The translations under genes were made by a program, and so were the position numbers. A DNA stretch of 64,000 bases from Novosphingobium olei (GTDB lineage Bacteria > Pseudomonadota > Alphaproteobacteria > Sphingomonadales > Sphingomonadaceae), in the NCBI RefSeq assembly GCF_012927405.1, contig NZ_JABBGM010000003.1:124001-188000 (forward strand). The letters are read 5' to 3'. Shown one piece after another: positions 8,645-17,263 of the stretch. Positions within the stretch are counted from its first letter, which is position 1; every line of letters starts with the position of its first letter. Under the pieces are notes generated by a model. It made no database searches and had not been told where the DNA came from. It worked only from the letters and a program-made list of their open reading frames with translations.

Positions 8645-9511
8645 TCACCCCAATCGCGCCGCTTCGGCGCGCGCAACCTCGTCCATGCGGCCCCACGCGA
8701 AGTCCCCCAGCAGACGGCGCAGCTTGCCCGCCATCGCATCGAGGTTGGTATAGTGGCGCAGGCGCGAGCGCAGCGGCGCATCGCTGCGGCGCGGCTGGCC
8801 GGGGTCGATCTCCCACGGATGGAAATAGAACGCGGCGGGGCGGTGATCGCGCGAGTTGACCCGCGCCACCGCCCAGCGCGAGACGGCGTAGGGCAACAGG
8901 CGGAAGAACCCGCCGCCGCCCGCCGCCATGCGCCGACCGGCAACTTCGGCGGTGGTCACCGGAATTTCGATCAGCGGCGCGCCTTCCACGGGACGAAAGG
9001 CGAAGCGTGGGGCTTCGCGCCAGCCGTAGTGATCGTGGACGATCGGCGCGACGCTGGAGGAATAGGCATAGCCGTGTTCGGCAAGCACCTCGTGCGCCCA
9101 AGGGGTGCGCGCGTCGATCGAGAAGCTCGGCGCGCGGTAGCCGGTGACGCGGGTGCCGGAGGCATCCTCCAGCACGGCGCGGGCGCGGGCGATGTCCTGG
9201 GCAAAGGCGTCGCGCCCCAGCGTGAACACGCGGGCGTGGTCCCAGCCATGGCTGGCGATTTCGTGCCCCTGCCCGGCGATGCGTCGCATCATCGCAGGGT
9301 GGCGTTCGGCAACCCAGCCGAGCGTGAAGAAGGTGGCCTTGGCGCCCGCATCGGCGAACAGTTGCAGGATCGCGTCGCAATTGCGCTCCACGCGCAATTC
9401 GAGCCCGTCCCAGTCGCTGCGGGCGATGGTCCTTTCGAACGCGCCGACCTGGAACCAGTCCTCGACGTCGACCGACAGGCCGTTGACCAGACCGGAGGCA
9501 GTTGCGGGCAC
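8645..9511 (-). CDS. XrtA-associated polysaccharide deacetylase
   Basis: 288 residues from a GTG at 9511. The NodB-type deacetylase fold is shown by SVDVEDWF (metal Asp at residue 15, second Asp at 18), the metal histidines in SHGWDH (His88, His92), GYRAPSFS and FYFHPWEID. It belongs to the deacetylase family co-occurring with exosortase A (TIGR03006 type) and probably removes N-acetyl groups from the polymer or its precursor. There is no clear signal peptide, so action in the cytoplasm or at the membrane is possible. It sits four bases before the FemAB start; a slightly later start within GLVNGL would also fit. Confidence 0.88.
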   Translation of the reverse strand: MPATASGLVNGLSVDVEDWFQVGAFERTIARSDWDGLELRVERNCDAILQLFADAGAKATFFTLGWVAERHPAMMRRIAGQGHEIASHGWDHARVFTLGRDAFAQDIARARAVLEDASGTRVTGYRAPSFSIDARTPWAHEVLAEHGYAYSSSVAPIVHDHYGWREAPRFAFRPVEGAPLIEIPVTTAEVAGRRMAAGGGGFFRLLPYAVSRWAVARVNSRDHRPAAFYFHPWEIDPGQPRRSDAPLRSRLRHYTNLDAMAGKLRRLLGDFAWGRMDEVARAEAARLG

Positions 9512-9530
9512 GGGAATCTTTCGCTCGCGA

Positions 9531-10811
9531 TCAGGCGGCAGCGCGGTGGTGGCCGTCGCTTTCGATCCATTCGATCAGCATGGCAAGGACATGGCGCAGC
9601 GCCTGTTCCTGTTCGCTGGTGCGGTCTTCCATCGCCTCGATCCGGCTGGCGAGACCGGCGATTCGCTCGGCGATCTGGGCGAGGACGTCGCTGTCTTCCA
9701 CCGCCTGGCGCGCAGCAGCGGTGGCGACCGCCTCGACATCGACCGGATCGGGCTGGGGCGCGGGCTCTGGCACGATGGCGTGACGCTGGTCGGACAGCTC
9801 GATGACCGCCTGCTGCAGCTCGGCGATCTGTTCATCGCGCATGCGCAGTTCGCGCTCGAAGGTTTCGGGATCGATGCCGGCGACGACCGGCGAAGCGGCA
9901 ACCGGCTCGGGCGCAGCAGCGCGAAGGACCGGCTCGACGCCGGGTTGCGCCGGCGCGGGCGTAGGCTGGACCGGCCGGGCCAGAGCCGAGCCGAAGCCAC
10001 CGTCCTGATCGAGATCGGCGAGCACGTCCTGCAGCATCGCGGCATCGAGCCGGGTGCGCTGTTCGACCGCGCCCATCAGCAGCAGGCGATTGACGATCTG
10101 GTTGATCCGGCGCGGGATGCCGCCGCTCGCCTTGGCGAGTTCAGCATAAACGCGCTGGTCGAAGGCCGGATTTCCGCGCCAGCCCACGCAGGCGAGCCGG
10201 TGTTCGACATACGGGCCGACTTCCGACGGCTCCATCGCATCGAGGTGGTAGGAGGCGATCACGCGCTGGCGCAGTTGCTCCAGTTCCGGCGTGCCCGAAA
10301 GCAGCGCGCGAAATTCGGGCTGGCCGAGCAGCAGGATCTGCAGCAGCGGATGCGCGCCCAGCTGGAAGTTCGACAGCATGCGCAGTTCCTCGAGCGCGGT
10401 GACCGCGAGGTTCTGCGATTCATCGACCACCAGCAGGCACCGCCGCCCGGCGCGTGCTTCGTCATGCAGGAAGGCTTCGAGGCGGGCGAGCGCGCTCGCC
10501 TTGTCATGCCCGGCGACTTCGAGACCGAAGGCGCGCGCGGCCATGTGAACCAGTTCCTCGCCATCAAGCTTGCTGGTGACGATCTGCGCGGCGCTGAGGC
10601 GCTGGCGATCGACGGTGGCCATCAGGTGCGCGGCGAGGGTCGACTTGCCCGAACCGACTTCACCCGTGATGACGATGAAACCCTCCCCCTGCGCCAGGCC
10701 GTAGCCGAGGTAGGACAGCGCCTTGCGGTGCGTCAGGCTTTCGAAATAGAACTGCGGATCGGGCGTGAGCTGGAACGGCCTTCCCGTCAGCTGGTAGAAG
10801 TCGTCGTACAT
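9531..10811 (-). CDS. XrtA-associated AAA ATPase (ExeA-like)
   Basis: 426 residues from the ATG at 10811 (MYDDFYQLTGRPF); the longer frame to 10880 overlaps the outer-membrane gene. Walker A is GEVGSGKST (residues 50-58) and Walker B is LLVVDES (Asp131, Glu132), with GIPRRINQ as sensor region. This is the ExeA/GspA-like ATPase of exosortase A loci (TIGR03015 type). The last 150 residues are a Pro/Ala-rich linker followed by a predicted coiled coil. It is thought to power or gate assembly of the EPS machinery; the precise role is unknown. Confidence 0.88.
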   Translation of the reverse strand: MYDDFYQLTGRPFQLTPDPQFYFESLTHRKALSYLGYGLAQGEGFIVITGEVGSGKSTLAAHLMATVDRQRLSAAQIVTSKLDGEELVHMAARAFGLEVAGHDKASALARLEAFLHDEARAGRRCLLVVDESQNLAVTALEELRMLSNFQLGAHPLLQILLLGQPEFRALLSGTPELEQLRQRVIASYHLDAMEPSEVGPYVEHRLACVGWRGNPAFDQRVYAELAKASGGIPRRINQIVNRLLLMGAVEQRTRLDAAMLQDVLADLDQDGGFGSALARPVQPTPAPAQPGVEPVLRAAAPEPVAASPVVAGIDPETFERELRMRDEQIAELQQAVIELSDQRHAIVPEPAPQPDPVDVEAVATAAARQAVEDSDVLAQIAERIAGLASRIEAMEDRTSEQEQALRHVLAMLIEWIESDGHHRAAA

Positions 10812-10827
10812 GGCGCCGCTCGCTCCG

Positions 10828-12549
10828 TCAGAAATTGTAGCGCAGGCCCAATTGGCCCGACAGGATAAGCTGATCCTCAATCACATTATAGTTAACAGCA
10901 TCCAAACCCAAGGCTGCTGAGGCCACAAGACGATCGGTCAGCTGGCGGTAGTACGACGCCGAAGCGCCGACCGCGTTCGAATCGCCCAGGCGGTTCTGCC
11001 GATTGCGGAACCAGGCGCTGTAGACGTTGACCCCGAAGTTGGAGCGCGCGTCGATCGGACCGCCAAGGCCCATGGTCACGTACCAGTTTTCGGACACTGT
11101 GCCATTGACGATGCCGAGCACGGTGCCCGGCGCGCCGATGAAGCGGCGGTTGGCGTATCCCGCGCCCAAGGTGAACTGCAGGCGCTGCAAGGTCAGCACA
11201 TAGCTTGCGTTCACGCCGCGACCACGGAAGGCGGCGGACGAAAGCGAGCCGAACGGACCGTTGAGGCAGGTGCCTCCGGTCGCGCCGAAGCCGCAGCCCG
11301 TCAGCCCCCCGCCCACCGGATCGAGGCTGCCGTTGAAATCGGTCGGCAGGCTCTGCAACTGGTTGCCAAGGCTCGATCCGAAGCCCGAAATGCCGTCGTA
11401 GACCGACACCTGCAGCGCGTGGCGCGGGTTGGGATTGTAGCTGAACGAGCCGTAATAGGTCGTGCTGTCGTACCGCCGGCCGATGAAGGCCGAAAGCGAG
11501 GTGCGCCGGCTGGGCCGCCAGATTACGCCAACGTCCCAGGTCAGCCCTTCGCTGTCATAGGCGATCTGGCGGGGTTTCGACTTGTCGACCAGGTAATGCC
11601 CGTTGCTGCCCAGCACCGGATTGCCATCGGCATCGCGGACCGCATCGCGCGAAGAGACTTGCGCATGTTCCCAGCCCACATCGCCGACCAGAGCGAGGCT
11701 GAGCGTGACCGGCAAGGTGACCTGCACGCCTGCGCGCAGCGAACGGATGCGCTGGTCGAGGTTCGAGATATCTTCCTGCGTGAAGCCGCCGCTGGCCGTC
11801 ACGCCGACCGGCAGGACCTCGCCCGGACGGACGCCGGCCGAAACCTGGGCGTTCTGGGTAAACGAGTGGTCGAAGATGTCGGTGCGCGGCCCATTGGGGA
11901 CCAGTTGCAGCGCATCCTTGTTGTCCACCTTGGTATACCCGGCGGTGTAGCCTGCATTGACCTTCACGTCGCCGATCCGCGACGAATAGGTCGGCCCGCC
12001 GTAAACGGCATAGACCTGCGTCACCGAATCGGTGAAGCGCCCGCCGTTGACCAGCGCGCTGCCGGTGGAATCGACGCGCGTGCGCGATGCCAGCGCGCCC
12101 GCCTCGATCCGCAGCGTGCGCGGGATCAGGTCGCGCTGGATGCGGGCAAGACCCGAGATGGAATCGCCATCGTTGAAGTTGCCCTTCTCGACGAAGCGGC
12201 GCTCGTACCGCACCGAAAGCGAGCCCTGCGTATAGCGTCCGCCGAACTGCATGTCGGCACCCGCCGCCAGCGCGGTGTAGGTGACGGTATCGTCTCCCGG
12301 GCGCAGCTCCTTGATGAAGTTCTGCCGGACTTCGATGTAGGGCTGAATGCGGGTGCGGGTGATGCCACCGCCCGCGCGCTTCACCGTCGGCCCGTCGCCG
12401 CCGGTGGGAGCCTCGGGATCGTCCTGTCCCGCTGCGGGCATGCTCGAAGCGGAGGTCGAACCGCCGGCGCTCTGGCCAAGCGCGGGCGTCGTCGCCAGCG
12501 CGGGCAGCGCCGTGAACAGCAGCAGGCCAAGGTTCCGGGCGGCGCGCAC
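10828..12549 (-). CDS. XrtA-associated outer-membrane beta-barrel protein
   Basis: 573 residues from a GTG at 12549, two bases after the stop of the kinase gene; the longer frame to 12639 would lie inside that gene. A signal peptide (LGLLLFTALPALATTPALGQS) leads into repeated amphipathic beta strands, and the chain ends in LGLRYNF, the terminal Phe typical of outer-membrane barrels. It fits the uncharacterised PEP-CTERM-system barrel family (TIGR03016 type). It is likely the outer-membrane secretin or support for export of the polymer, working with the lipoprotein at 15179-15826. Confidence 0.85.
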   Translation of the reverse strand: MRAARNLGLLLFTALPALATTPALGQSAGGSTSASSMPAAGQDDPEAPTGGDGPTVKRAGGGITRTRIQPYIEVRQNFIKELRPGDDTVTYTALAAGADMQFGGRYTQGSLSVRYERRFVEKGNFNDGDSISGLARIQRDLIPRTLRIEAGALASRTRVDSTGSALVNGGRFTDSVTQVYAVYGGPTYSSRIGDVKVNAGYTAGYTKVDNKDALQLVPNGPRTDIFDHSFTQNAQVSAGVRPGEVLPVGVTASGGFTQEDISNLDQRIRSLRAGVQVTLPVTLSLALVGDVGWEHAQVSSRDAVRDADGNPVLGSNGHYLVDKSKPRQIAYDSEGLTWDVGVIWRPSRRTSLSAFIGRRYDSTTYYGSFSYNPNPRHALQVSVYDGISGFGSSLGNQLQSLPTDFNGSLDPVGGGLTGCGFGATGGTCLNGPFGSLSSAAFRGRGVNASYVLTLQRLQFTLGAGYANRRFIGAPGTVLGIVNGTVSENWYVTMGLGGPIDARSNFGVNVYSAWFRNRQNRLGDSNAVGASASYYRQLTDRLVASAALGLDAVNYNVIEDQLILSGQLGLRYNF

Positions 12550-12551
12550 GA

Positions 12552-13625
12552 TCAGTCCTTGTAACCGTAATAGGTGCCGAAACGGCGACCGGTGGGAGAA
12601 AAGCGCGTGCCGTTGAGCAGCAGCTTGATGTCTTCGCACCCGGCCAGGATGTTGACGGCATCGCGCAGCGCCGCCTCCCCGGTGCGATCGGCGCGAACGA
12701 CCATCAGCGCCTGGCCGACGTGCATGGCCAGTTCCGAAGCTGGCGATGCGGCGAGCGCGGGCGGGCTGTCGAAGATGACGATGCGGCTGGGCGCCTGCGC
12801 CGTCAGCCGGTCAAGCACGCGCTGCGTCCGCGCCGAGGCGAGATACTCGGTGTCCTGCCCGCTGGGGTTGCCAGCAGGCAGCACGAACAGCCCCGGCACG
12901 TCGGTCGCCAGGATGCAATCCTCGACCGCGATGGCCGGATCGACCAGCGCGTCCATCAGGCCCGATCCGCCGGGCAGCCCCAACGTCGATAGCACGCTCG
13001 GCTTGGCGAAATCGGCATCGACGAGCAGGACTTCGTTGTCCTTTTCGGAAGCGATCGACAGCGCCAGATTGACCGCGGTGAAGGTCTTTCCCTCGCCCGG
13101 ATGGGCCGAACAGATCAGGATTCGCTCGCCGTGATCGGGCCCGCGCCCCTTGCGCGATTCCGCCGCGGTCAGCAGCAGCTGGCGCTTCACGATGCGGAAT
13201 TCCTCGAGCAGCGAGGTAACCGGGCCCTCGGGCTCGATCAGGCAGAGATCGCGCAGCCGCTTGCGGTCGACCTGATGGATCACCCGGCGGAACACCTGCT
13301 TGGCCGGAATGCCCTCGATCGGCGGGGCGAACGGTGCCCGCTCGGGCTGGGACTCGGTCTCGGGCTCGGGCTGGGGCTCGAACGCGGGTTCGGGAGCGGC
13401 TGCGACCGGCTCCCTGGTCGGTTCGGGCTGGGGCACGGTTTCGGGCGATGTGCCCGTCACCGGCGTGACGATGGGCGCAGCCGGCGGCACCGCTCCGCCA
13501 AGCGGCGGTGTCGGCGGCAGCGAAAACGGGTCTAGCCCGAAGCGGCCCGCCGCACGCTCGATCAGCGAGGGGCGGCCCTTCGATGCGGCCTTGGCGGCGG
13601 CGATTTCGTCGCGATCTTCGGTCAT
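12552..13625 (-). CDS. XrtA-associated tyrosine autokinase (BY-kinase)
   Basis: 357 residues if the ATG at 13625 is used, which has a GGGATGG ribosome site upstream; an ATG at 13634 is the alternative. An N-terminal part contains a long Pro/Glu-rich linker (residues about 40-105), followed by a Wzc/CpsD-like kinase domain with Walker A SAHPGEGKT (about 173-181), VLLVDADF and VIFDSPP. The C-terminus carries the Tyr cluster GTYYGYKD that such kinases autophosphorylate. It partners with the membrane chain-length protein encoded upstream and controls polymer length and export. Family: TIGR03018 type. Confidence 0.9.
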   Translation of the reverse strand: MTEDRDEIAAAKAASKGRPSLIERAAGRFGLDPFSLPPTPPLGGAVPPAAPIVTPVTGTSPETVPQPEPTREPVAAAPEPAFEPQPEPETESQPERAPFAPPIEGIPAKQVFRRVIHQVDRKRLRDLCLIEPEGPVTSLLEEFRIVKRQLLLTAAESRKGRGPDHGERILICSAHPGEGKTFTAVNLALSIASEKDNEVLLVDADFAKPSVLSTLGLPGGSGLMDALVDPAIAVEDCILATDVPGLFVLPAGNPSGQDTEYLASARTQRVLDRLTAQAPSRIVIFDSPPALAASPASELAMHVGQALMVVRADRTGEAALRDAVNILAGCEDIKLLLNGTRFSPTGRRFGTYYGYKD

Positions 13626-13638
13626 GGTGTCCATCCCG

Positions 13639-15156
13639 TCATGCCACCATGCCACGTTTCATGTATTCGAGCGCCAGCAGCACCACGAGCACGGCAGCCA
13701 GGCCGACCGTTCCTCCGGCGAACCACTTGAGGTGCTTCCAGTATTCGCTGCGCTGTTCGCGCGTCATGCCGAGCGAGATCGACCCCACCACGGGAAGCCC
13801 GGTCGCGCGTTCCAGCTGGCCCGTGGTCGAATAGCTCGACTTCAGCTGGGCCATCGCGAAAGCGACGCCGCATCCGGCAGCAAGGCCCACCACCAGCACG
13901 AGCATCAGCAGCATCGGCCGATCAGGCGCGGAGGGGCTGCGCGGCGTGGTCGGCGGATCGATCACTTCGAACTTCACCGCATTGCGCTCGCTTTCGACCT
14001 GGCCGCGCAGGCGCAGCTGTTCGCGATCGCGCAGCAGTTTGTCATACTGTTCCTTGAGCACGTCATAATCGCGGTTGATGCGCGCAGCTTCGGCCGCGAC
14101 GGCCGGTTCGCTGTACTGTTGCGTCGAAAGCTGGGCGATGTCCTGCTGCAGCGATGCCTTGCGCGATTGCAGCGCAACGATGCTCGCCTGCCGGTCGGCC
14201 TTGATCGACTGGAGCGAGACATAGGCCGGGTTCGGCGTGCCGGCCGGCCCGCCCTCGCCGGCTGCCAGCTTGGCAAGGCCGGCGATCTGGCTCTTGAGCG
14301 CCTGCACATCGGGGTGGCTGTCGGTGAGGCCGCGCGCGCGCATCCCGGCAAGCTCGGACTGCGCCTGCGCCAGCGCGCCCTTCGCCCCGCCGGCCGCACC
14401 CGGGACCATGATCGTCGGCGGCGTGCCCGAAAGCTGGCCGTTCACTGCGGCAAGCGCGCTTTGCGCCGCGAGCAGGTCGGAATCGACACCGCGCAGTTCG
14501 CTGCGGGCACCTTCGATCCGGGCGGTCACGCCGCCGCTGCCGGGCATCAGGCCGGCGTTCTTGGCCTCGAAGGCCTGGCGGCGCTGTTCGGCGGCTTCGA
14601 GATCCTTCTGCCGGTCCTGCAGCTGCTGGTCCATGAAGGCGATGGTATCGGTCATCTCGCCGCGCCCGCCGGCAAGGTTCTCCTCGCGGAAGATGTCGAT
14701 CATCTTCTGCACGATGTCCTGCGCCAGCTTGGCATTCTCGACATCGGAATAGCCGCGGCTGCCCGACGAGGCGGTGATCTCGAACAGGTTGTCCTGCTGG
14801 CTGACCACCTTGATCGCCTTGGCAAGGCCGGCAACCGTCGATTCCATCTGCTTGTCAGAGGTGACCTTGTCGCCCAGCCGCGTCGCGCGGACCACCTTTT
14901 CGAGGTTGACCGAGCTGGTCAGCGTCTGGCGCACGCGTTCGATGTCGCGCTTGCGATCGCCGCCGATGCCGATCTGGTCGGACAGCACGTCGTCGATCTG
15001 AACGAAGATGCGCGCCTTGGATTCATAGCTGTTGGGCACCATGGCGACCGCGAGCCAGCCCACGAGGCACACCACCCACGCGATCCCCAGCGCCAGCCAG
15101 CGCCGGTTCCAGATCCCGTAGAGCGCGATGCGCACTTCCTCGTAGATGTTGGTCAT
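13639..15156 (-). CDS. XrtA-associated chain-length determinant (Wzz-like)
   Basis: 505 residues from the ATG at 15156 (MTNIYEEVRIALYGIWNRRW). It has an N-terminal membrane segment (about 23-43), a large periplasmic Wzz domain with long coiled-coil stretches (about 170-395), a second membrane segment (about 415-437) and a third near the C-terminus (about 475-495). It matches the exosortase A polysaccharide chain-length family (TIGR03007 type). It acts as polysaccharide copolymerase with the tyrosine kinase, which follows 13 bases after its stop. Confidence 0.9.
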   Translation of the reverse strand: MTNIYEEVRIALYGIWNRRWLALGIAWVVCLVGWLAVAMVPNSYESKARIFVQIDDVLSDQIGIGGDRKRDIERVRQTLTSSVNLEKVVRATRLGDKVTSDKQMESTVAGLAKAIKVVSQQDNLFEITASSGSRGYSDVENAKLAQDIVQKMIDIFREENLAGGRGEMTDTIAFMDQQLQDRQKDLEAAEQRRQAFEAKNAGLMPGSGGVTARIEGARSELRGVDSDLLAAQSALAAVNGQLSGTPPTIMVPGAAGGAKGALAQAQSELAGMRARGLTDSHPDVQALKSQIAGLAKLAAGEGGPAGTPNPAYVSLQSIKADRQASIVALQSRKASLQQDIAQLSTQQYSEPAVAAEAARINRDYDVLKEQYDKLLRDREQLRLRGQVESERNAVKFEVIDPPTTPRSPSAPDRPMLLMLVLVVGLAAGCGVAFAMAQLKSSYSTTGQLERATGLPVVGSISLGMTREQRSEYWKHLKWFAGGTVGLAAVLVVLLALEYMKRGMVA

Positions 15157-15178
15157 GCCGGTCGGGATCTCCGCGCGC

Positions 15179-15826
15179 TCAGAAGTTGCTTTCCGGGATG
15201 ATGATGACATCGCCCGGCATCAGCATCACGTTGGCCTTGCTCTCGCCCTTCTTGAGCAGATCGCCGATGCGCAGGTTGTATTCCTTCTGCTTGCCCGTGG
15301 TCTTGTCGAACCGCACCAGCCGCGCCCGGTTGCCGGCGGCATACTCGGACAGGCCGCCCACCGCGATCATAGCATCGAGCAGCGTCATGTTGGCGCGATA
15401 GGGGATCGAGGACGGCTTCTCGGTCGCGCCAACGATCCGCACCTGCTGGCTGAACGTGCCGGCGAACTTGTTGACGATGACCGAGACGATCGGCTCCTGG
15501 ATGTACTGCGACAGCTGGAGCTTGATATCTTCGGCCAGCATCGACGGGGTCTTGCCCACGGCCGGCATGTCGTTGATCAGCGGCGTGGTGATGCGCCCGT
15601 CTGGCCGCACCTGCACGCTCGCGCCCAGTTCGGGGTTGCGCCAGACGAAGATGGTCAGCTCGTCGAGCGGGCCGATCACGTATTCCTCGCCCGGGCCTTC
15701 CTGCAACGCCACGAACGAGGCGGGCGGCAACTGCTGCGCAGGCTTCGCGGCGGCGCATCCGGAGAGCGCCATGCCGGCCAGCGCAGTGCCGGCAAGGAGG
15801 AAACTGGGGCGCAACACGGTCCGCAT
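15179..15826 (-). CDS. XrtA-associated polysaccharide export lipoprotein (Wza-like)
   Basis: 215 residues from the ATG at 15826. A lipoprotein signal ends in the lipobox LSGC with Cys24. The Poly_export domain (EYVIGPLDELTIFVWRNPEL) and a SLBB domain (VRIVGATEKPSSIPYRANMTLLD) follow, and the end MPGDVIIIPESNF is typical of the family (TIGR03027 type). It is the first gene of the ten-gene minus-strand EPS operon reaching to 2961. It should form or complete the outer-membrane exit of the polymer. Confidence 0.92.
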   Translation of the reverse strand: MRTVLRPSFLLAGTALAGMALSGCAAAKPAQQLPPASFVALQEGPGEEYVIGPLDELTIFVWRNPELGASVQVRPDGRITTPLINDMPAVGKTPSMLAEDIKLQLSQYIQEPIVSVIVNKFAGTFSQQVRIVGATEKPSSIPYRANMTLLDAMIAVGGLSEYAAGNRARLVRFDKTTGKQKEYNLRIGDLLKKGESKANVMLMPGDVIIIPESNF

Positions 15827-15956
15827 GCAAGATCCTTCGGAACTTCCGCACGGCCAGTTCCACGACTGTCCCATGACCCGGGACCATCTGCGGAATTGCG
15901 ACCGTGCTCCCCCGGGGAATTACCGCCGAGTGGTGAAGATTGCGTTAGCCTTGTTC

Positions 15957-15984
15957 GCAAACCCCCAAGTGACAAGGGGTTTGC
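15957..15984. repeat. Strong inverted repeat in the EPS operon leader region
   Basis: Arms GCAAACCCC (15957-15965) and GGGGTTTGC (15976-15984) enclose 10 bases. It lies in the 210-base gap between the PLP decarboxylase stop and the start of the export lipoprotein gene, both on the minus strand. There is no T-run on the minus side, so a classic terminator is not supported. It may be a leader hairpin or an operator for the EPS operon. No clear sigma70 or sigma54 promoter could be picked in this gap. Confidence 0.45.
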
Positions 15985-16036
15985 AGGGGCAGTCCCGATT
16001 TGGCACGTCGCACACGGTAATGGTTAATCATTTGTT

Positions 16037-17263
16037 TCAGATGAGAACTTCCGCCGCTGGCCCTTGCCCCAGGAAATGGACCGGACTGGCGCTGGCGCCA
16101 TAGGCCCCGGCGCAGAACACGGCAACCAGATCACCCTCCTCGGCCCGCGGAAAACCGCCCTTCTCGGCAAGTCGGTCCAGCGGTGTGCACAAGCAGCCGA
16201 CCACGCTCGCCTCTTCTTCCACCGGCGCATCGAAGCGCGTGGCGATGGCGCTGGGATAGTTGCGCCTGACGACGGTGCCGAAGTTGCCACTGGCCGCCAG
16301 CTGGTGATGCAGGCCGCCATCGGTGACGAGAAATATTTCGCCGTGGCTTTGCTTCCGATCGATCACCCGGGTCAGGTAAACCCCTGATTCGCCGACGAGA
16401 AACCGGCCCAGCTCGATGCAGAAAGCGGTATCGCGCAAAACCGCGGGCAGATCGGCGAAGCGCTCGGCCAGGGCATTGCCGACGGCGGCAAGGTCCAGGG
16501 GCTTGTCGCCGGGGAAATAAGGGATGCCGAAGCCGCCGCCAAGATTGCACTTCGGCACGGTCACGCCCGCCTCCTCGGCAAGCCGTGCAGCGAGGGCAAG
16601 GGTCTGCGCCTGCGTCTCGATGATCGCGGCGGCGTCCAGCGCCTGGCTTCCGGCGAAGATGTGGAACCCGCGCCAGTCGGCCCCGGCATCGACCAGCCGA
16701 CGCGCCAGCGCAGGCACTTTGTCCGCATCGATGCCAAACGGCTTGGCCCCGCCGCCCATCTTCATGCCCGATCCCTTGAGATCGAAATCGGGATTGACGC
16801 GAATGGCAAGGCGCGGCGTCACGCCGATCTTCCCGGCGATCTCCAGCGCGCGCTCGGCTTCGCGCACCGATTCAAGATTGAGCGTCACGCCCTTGGCAAT
16901 GGCCAGTTCCAGCTCGGCATCGCGCTTGCCGGGGCCGGCGAAGCTGACCTTGGCGGGATCAATCCCGGCCGCCTCGACCAAAGCGAGCTCCCCGCCAGAG
17001 GCGACGTCGAAGCCATCGACCAGCCCGGCCATGTGCGCCAGCAGCGGGGCGAAAGGGTTGGCCTTGACCGCATAGTGGATCGCCAGCCGGTCGGGCATCG
17101 CCGCGCGCAGGGCGGCGACGCGCGCATCGAGCCGTTCGCGGGCATAGACGAACAGGGGGGTGCGGCCCGCCTCGGCGACCAGATCGCTCGCCTTGCGACC
17201 GGCAATGGCGAGTTCGCCGTCGATCGCGACAAATCCTTCGGGGATGGGACCGAGCGGTTTCAT
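16037..17263 (-). CDS. PLP-dependent decarboxylase, exosortase A system-associated
   Basis: 408 residues from the ATG at 17263, which overlaps the ligase stop (ATGA). It has the alanine-racemase-fold decarboxylase layout: PLP lysine Lys67 in IHYAVKANP, the phosphate-binding CNLGGGFGIPY, and ELGRFLVGESG in the beta-barrel domain. It resembles diaminopimelate/ornithine-type decarboxylases but belongs to the exosortase A-associated set (TIGR03099 type). Together with the ligase and the acyl carrier protein nearby it could supply an amine-bearing group for polymer or protein modification. The real substrate is unknown. Confidence 0.87.
   Translation of the reverse strand: MKPLGPIPEGFVAIDGELAIAGRKASDLVAEAGRTPLFVYARERLDARVAALRAAMPDRLAIHYAVKANPFAPLLAHMAGLVDGFDVASGGELALVEAAGIDPAKVSFAGPGKRDAELELAIAKGVTLNLESVREAERALEIAGKIGVTPRLAIRVNPDFDLKGSGMKMGGGAKPFGIDADKVPALARRLVDAGADWRGFHIFAGSQALDAAAIIETQAQTLALAARLAEEAGVTVPKCNLGGGFGIPYFPGDKPLDLAAVGNALAERFADLPAVLRDTAFCIELGRFLVGESGVYLTRVIDRKQSHGEIFLVTDGGLHHQLAASGNFGTVVRRNYPSAIATRFDAPVEEEASVVGCLCTPLDRLAEKGGFPRAEEGDLVAVFCAGAYGASASPVHFLGQGPAAEVLI

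Noticed and set aside
15990..16015. TGGCACG resembling the -24 box of a sigma54 promoter near the EPS genes
   Set aside because: There is no TTGC at the -12 position and the orientation points away from the EPS operon.
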